Source: Paenibacillus fonticola DSM 21315
GTDB lineage: Bacteria; Bacillota; Bacilli; Paenibacillales; Paenibacillaceae
NCBI RefSeq assembly: GCF_000381905.1
Contig: NZ_KB907251.1
Span: forward strand, 124,001-188,000
Reading direction: 5' to 3'
Length of the DNA stretch: 64,000 nt
Under the pieces are notes generated by a model. The model saw nothing but the letters and a program-made list of their open reading frames with translations. It was not told where the DNA came from and made no database searches. A program made the translations under genes and the position numbers. This document shows, one piece after another, positions 60,531 to 64,000 of the stretch. Position 1 is the stretch's first letter, and each line of letters opens with the position of its first letter.

Positions 60531-61997
60531 ATGTTGAAGAGCAAACTAATTAGAAGGAAGCATTTCCTTTTGGCGCTTTGCTGTCTGCTCGGCATTAGTA
60601 TGGGAGGGGGGCCTGTCCAGGCGGACGGTGCTGCAGGGTCCTATAATTATTCCTCTTGGGGAGATACTGTTGCATCCCCGGCCTCCTATGAAGCGACAGC
60701 TTTGATCGATGGAGCTAGTCTAGGCGTGGGAGCTTTCGATCATCCAAGCGACCTGCATGTTGCTTCTGATCGGAAAATATATGTACTGGATACTGGCAAC
60801 AATCGGATCGTTGTTCTAGATGAGCGTTTCGAACCGCTTTCGATCATTGACTCGTTTGAACGGGATGGACGCAAGGATACATTTCTGAATCCCCAGGGGA
60901 TTTTTGTAACGGATTCCAATCATGTGCTGGTCGCAGATACGGGTAACAAACGGATCGTTCATATCGATCAGAACAATCAACTAGTGAAAATGATCGATGC
61001 CCCAGAATCCGATCTGCTGCAAGCCAATTTTGAATTTCAGCCTGTCCGGGTTGTCGTGGATAAGGCGCAGCGAATTTATGCGAGGTCACTCGGCGTATTC
61101 GACGGTTTGATGGAATTTAATACGGACGGCGCATTCACCTCCTTTATTGGTGCGAATCGCGTTAAAGCTGATCCGATCGAGCTGATTTGGAAAAGGTTGT
61201 CAACAAAGGCGCAGCGAAGCCAAATGATCATGTTTACCCCGACAGAATTCACCAATATGGATATCGACGAGGAAGGCTTTATTTATGCTACGAACGGGGA
61301 CACTTGGGGAGACAACATAAAGAAGCTAAATGCCCAGGGTAGCGATATTTTAAGAAGAACGGGCTACTACAGTCCACAGGGGGACATTCGATATTCGCGC
61401 GATATCGGACCCTCCAGGCTGGTTGATATCGATGTTACAGACAGCGAGATCTATTCTGTGCTTGATTCGAAGCGAGGCCGGATATTTACTTATAACGGCG
61501 ATGGACATTTAATTTACATCTTCGGAGGCTTGGGCAATCAGTTAGGAGAGTTTGATACACCTGTTGCGATAGACCGAATCGGAGATGATATCCTGGTTCT
61601 CGATAAAGGGACGGGCGAAATTACGGCATTTCAAACGACCGAGTATGGCCGGGTCTTAAATGAAGCGATAAGAAGCTATTATCGTGGTGAGGAAGATCAA
61701 GCCTTTCAGTTATACAGCCAAGCGATTAATATGAACGCCAATCTGGAGTTTGCTTATTCCGGGATCGGAAAAGCGCTGCTTAGACAGGGGGACTACAAAC
61801 AGTCGATGCAGTATTTCAAACAAAGCATGGACCATGAAAATTATTCGAAGGCGTTCTTGCTGTATCGCAAGCAGTTGTTTAGAGAGCATTTCGATACGAT
61901 GATGACCGTAATAATTGTGCTGATGGCCTGTGCCCTTCTATTTAAAAAATATCGGAAGAGAGTGAGGAGAAAGAGGGGGATATCGATTGAATCGTGA
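60531..61997 (+). CDS. Extracytoplasmic NHL-repeat and TPR protein with C-terminal membrane anchor
   Basis: This 488-residue protein has a signal peptide (residues 1-31, ending near VQA), several NHL/beta-propeller units (DLHVASDRKIYVLDTGNNRIVVLD, GIFVTDSNHVLVADTGNKRIVHID, AIDRIGDDILVLDKGTGEI), then a TPR-like helical region (residues about 385-460, RGEEDQAFQLYSQAINMNANLEFAYSGIGKALLRQGDYKQSMQYF) and one membrane helix (about 463-480) with a basic tail. It is anchored with its bulk outside. The ATG at 60531 follows GGAGG. A scaffold or sensor role near the transporter is suggested; no enzymatic motif was seen. Confidence 0.8.
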   Translation: MLKSKLIRRKHFLLALCCLLGISMGGGPVQADGAAGSYNYSSWGDTVASPASYEATALIDGASLGVGAFDHPSDLHVASDRKIYVLDTGNNRIVVLDERFEPLSIIDSFERDGRKDTFLNPQGIFVTDSNHVLVADTGNKRIVHIDQNNQLVKMIDAPESDLLQANFEFQPVRVVVDKAQRIYARSLGVFDGLMEFNTDGAFTSFIGANRVKADPIELIWKRLSTKAQRSQMIMFTPTEFTNMDIDEEGFIYATNGDTWGDNIKKLNAQGSDILRRTGYYSPQGDIRYSRDIGPSRLVDIDVTDSEIYSVLDSKRGRIFTYNGDGHLIYIFGGLGNQLGEFDTPVAIDRIGDDILVLDKGTGEITAFQTTEYGRVLNEAIRSYYRGEEDQAFQLYSQAINMNANLEFAYSGIGKALLRQGDYKQSMQYFKQSMDHENYSKAFLLYRKQLFREHFDTMMTVIIVLMACALLFKKYRKRVRRKRGISIES

Positions 61998-62613
61998 ACT
62001 GCTTAAATATCCGTTTTATCTCATCATGCATCCCTATAACGGTTATTGGGACTTAAAATATGAACACAGCAGGAAGACGAATCTGAAGCTTTCCCTTGTC
62101 ATATTAGGTCTGATGGTTGTTACTAAAGTTCTGAGCAGTCAATATAGCGGATTTCTCGTTAATTTTTACAATCCAAATGAGTTCAACAGTTTAATGGAAA
62201 TATTGTATGTCATTGTTCCTGTTCTGTTCTGGTCGGTTGCCAATTGGTCGCTAACGACGTTAATGGACGGAGAAGGAAAGTTTGTAGAGATATTCACATC
62301 AACCTGCTTTGCGTTATTTCCGATGGTGATCATTAACTTTCCGTGGATCTGGTTAAGCAACGTCATTTCTATGCAAGAGACGACTTTTTATTATTATTCG
62401 AGCAGCTTCGCGATCCTCTGGTCCCTGTACTTGTTATTTGTAGGAAATATGACAGTCCATCAGTTTACCCCTTCGAAGACGATCGGAACGATACTATTAA
62501 GCCTTGTGGCAATGGGATTCATGGCCTTCTTATGCTTATTATTCTTTAGCCTGATCCAACAGATCGTTTCTTTTATCTCCGTTATTTATCAAGAAATCGT
62601 CATGAGGAACTAA
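61987..62613 (+). CDS. Yip1 family membrane protein
   Basis: This 208-residue protein has about five membrane helices and a short N-terminal motif PFYLIMHPYNGYWDLKYE, which is typical of bacterial Yip1-family proteins. The TTG at 61987 overlaps the end of the previous gene by 11 bases, with GAGGAG upstream. Bacterial Yip1 proteins have no firmly assigned function. Its tight coupling to the NHL-TPR gene suggests that the two proteins work together in the membrane. Confidence 0.8.
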   Translation: MNRELLKYPFYLIMHPYNGYWDLKYEHSRKTNLKLSLVILGLMVVTKVLSSQYSGFLVNFYNPNEFNSLMEILYVIVPVLFWSVANWSLTTLMDGEGKFVEIFTSTCFALFPMVIINFPWIWLSNVISMQETTFYYYSSSFAILWSLYLLFVGNMTVHQFTPSKTIGTILLSLVAMGFMAFLCLLFFSLIQQIVSFISVIYQEIVMRN

Positions 62614-62629
62614 GGAAGGAGGACCGAAG

Positions 62630-64000
62630 ATGCGAACTGCCAGGTTTAAACAATTGCTGTTGTTGAAGCTCGCCGCGCTACTCTTGATTTCTGGTTGTTC
62701 TGGTTATAATTCAGTTGGTCAAGAGGATGAGGGCGTTCAGTTAGAAACAGCCTTTGCAGAAGGCAAGGCTCTGAATGCCTCCTTCATGGATTTTCGCCTT
62801 ACCGGGATGAAAGGGGTGGCCGAGAATGAGCTGCTTCGCTTGTTCATCGATGAGGCTTCGGGTGAGATAGCCGTACTTCATAAGCCAACCGGGGATATCT
62901 GGTACAGCAACCCACCTGATCGCGAAGCAGATTCCATAGCTGCGGGGGTTAACAAAGATTTGCTGTCAGCCCAATTGAAGCTCGATTATTATAATAGCTT
63001 TGGACAGCTGAATTCCATCAATACATTCTCGGATAGTGTTGCCCACAGGCAGATGAATATTGAGGCTATTCCAAACGGTCTCAGGGTGACTTATCAATTC
63101 GGCACGGCCCAAAAAAGCGCTGCGGACCTGCCTCTAATGTTAAGTAAATCACGCATTGAGGAGTTAGCGAGCAAGTTAGACAAAACGGGCCAGCGTGCCT
63201 TGACCATCGCTTATACGTTTGATGATGAAAAATCAGCTTACGTGCGAAATGACAACGCCTTGAATGGGCTCCAATTGGATCGGGCCTTTAAAGCCTTTGA
63301 GGATGCAGGTTATACCGAGGAGCAGCTGCAGCAGGATATGGAGGAGCTCCAATTTACCCAGGAGAAGCCTGTGGCAAGAATTTTCAGGGCAGCAATCGAG
63401 TATATGCTGGATGCCGACAGCCTTGTAGTTAAAGTTCCAGTATCGAGTATCCAATATCCTAAGGCTTATCCTGTCGGTAATATTTCAGTGATCAGCTTTT
63501 TTGGTGCCGGAGGGTCAAAGGAGGAAGGATCGATTTTTGTGCCGGACGGTTCTGGAGCGCTCATTCATTATAACAATGGGAAAATTAAGTACCCGCCCTA
63601 CCAGCAATCCGTGTATGGAGCAGATATGGCGATGGAGGTCGTTGAGAATGCCGTAAAAGAGCAGACGGTCCGGCTGCCGGTGTTCGGTATGATTCGGGAA
63701 GGCTCTGCGTTTCTGGGCATTATTGAAGAAGGTGCGGCGGAAGCAGTGATCAATGCGGATGTTAGCGGCAGACTAAACAGCTACAACTACGTTTATCCGA
63801 CCTTTACCGTGCTGAACAAGGGACAGGTCACGCTGCAAGCGAACGGGCAGGAGCGGACATTGCCTAAGTTTCAAGAAAAGCCGATGCAGAGCGACTTTAC
63901 GATTCGCTATGCTTTTCTACATGGGAATGAAGCTTCATATCAAGGAATGGCCCGCTATTATCAGCAATATTTGGAGCGCAGCGGCGGACTTCCCGAGCGG
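62630..64000 (+). CDS. DUF5696-like surface lipoprotein (3' truncated by window edge)
   Basis: The frame opens at the ATG at 62630 (ribosome site AAGGAGG) and has no stop before the window ends, giving at least 457 residues. The signal peptide ends in a lipobox LLISGC near residue 21. The part seen includes VLHKPTGDIWYSNPPDRE and GSIFVPDGSGALIHYNNGK, which resembles DUF5696 proteins found in carbohydrate loci of Paenibacillus relatives. Towards the edge, MARYYQQYLERSGGLPE looks like the beginning of a larger domain, possibly a TIM barrel. Function is unknown; a surface glycosidase or binding protein would fit the operon. Confidence 0.75.
   Translation, partial: MRTARFKQLLLLKLAALLLISGCSGYNSVGQEDEGVQLETAFAEGKALNASFMDFRLTGMKGVAENELLRLFIDEASGEIAVLHKPTGDIWYSNPPDREADSIAAGVNKDLLSAQLKLDYYNSFGQLNSINTFSDSVAHRQMNIEAIPNGLRVTYQFGTAQKSAADLPLMLSKSRIEELASKLDKTGQRALTIAYTFDDEKSAYVRNDNALNGLQLDRAFKAFEDAGYTEEQLQQDMEELQFTQEKPVARIFRAAIEYMLDADSLVVKVPVSSIQYPKAYPVGNISVISFFGAGGSKEEGSIFVPDGSGALIHYNNGKIKYPPYQQSVYGADMAMEVVENAVKEQTVRLPVFGMIREGSAFLGIIEEGAAEAVINADVSGRLNSYNYVYPTFTVLNKGQVTLQANGQERTLPKFQEKPMQSDFTIRYAFLHGNEASYQGMARYYQQYLERSGGLPER

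Overview
The window looks like chromosome of a spore-forming Firmicute close to Paenibacillus. Supporting signs are an uninterrupted sporulation sigma factor (SigK), strong GGAGG-type ribosome sites with many TTG/GTG starts, several carbohydrate ABC importers that lack their own ATPase, repeated YesM/YesN-type two-component pairs, large AraC sensors, and many Gfo/Idh/MocA oxidoreductases and glycosidases. No rRNA, tRNA, CRISPR array, intact insertion sequence or prophage was recognised.

Layout. 1-8.6 kb: the end of an RbsB-like sugar-binding protein, a small membrane protein, then a sugar-catabolic block (three Gfo/Idh/MocA dehydrogenases, an AraC regulator, a sugar isomerase and an MFS permease) and a convergent acetate-transporter-like gene. 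8.6-13.4 kb: a TetR-controlled export/stress operon (ABC ATPase and permease, DUF4097 protein, small membrane protein, MFS exporter) followed by a DMT-transporter remnant. 13.5-15 kb: sigK, then a decayed MerR/DUF2268 module that still has a textbook MerR promoter. 15-21.8 kb: a minus-strand sugar importer with a divergent YesM/YesN pair. 22-30.8 kb: an LplB/LplC-type importer whose binding-protein gene carries a one-base frameshift, a 780-residue AraC membrane sensor, and a GH106-like glycosidase. 30.9-40.9 kb: export and envelope-stress genes (YtrA-like GntR and ABC; MacB/FtsX-type ABC; MMPL transporter; OmpR-type two-component system), ending in a chimeric pseudogene scrap. 40.9-43.6 kb: a MocR-type regulator lacking its PLP lysine, divergent from a HisC-like aminotransferase. 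43.6-64 kb: a polysaccharide-related region with an alpha/alpha-toroid protein, an esterase, GH43, an orphan binding protein with YesM/YesN, and a degenerate-receiver AraC regulator. It ends in a compact run of lipoprotein SBP, carbohydrate-module/SBP fusion, two permeases, NHL-TPR membrane protein, Yip1-family protein and DUF5696 lipoprotein (cut by the window edge).

The last operon (54.3-64 kb) is the best candidate for a poorly described system. It joins sugar import to unusual membrane and surface proteins: a binding protein carrying two carbohydrate-binding-like modules, an extracytoplasmic NHL/TPR scaffold, a Yip1-like membrane protein and a large surface lipoprotein. Its likely regulators are encoded next to it. 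Functions are inferred from sequence reading alone.
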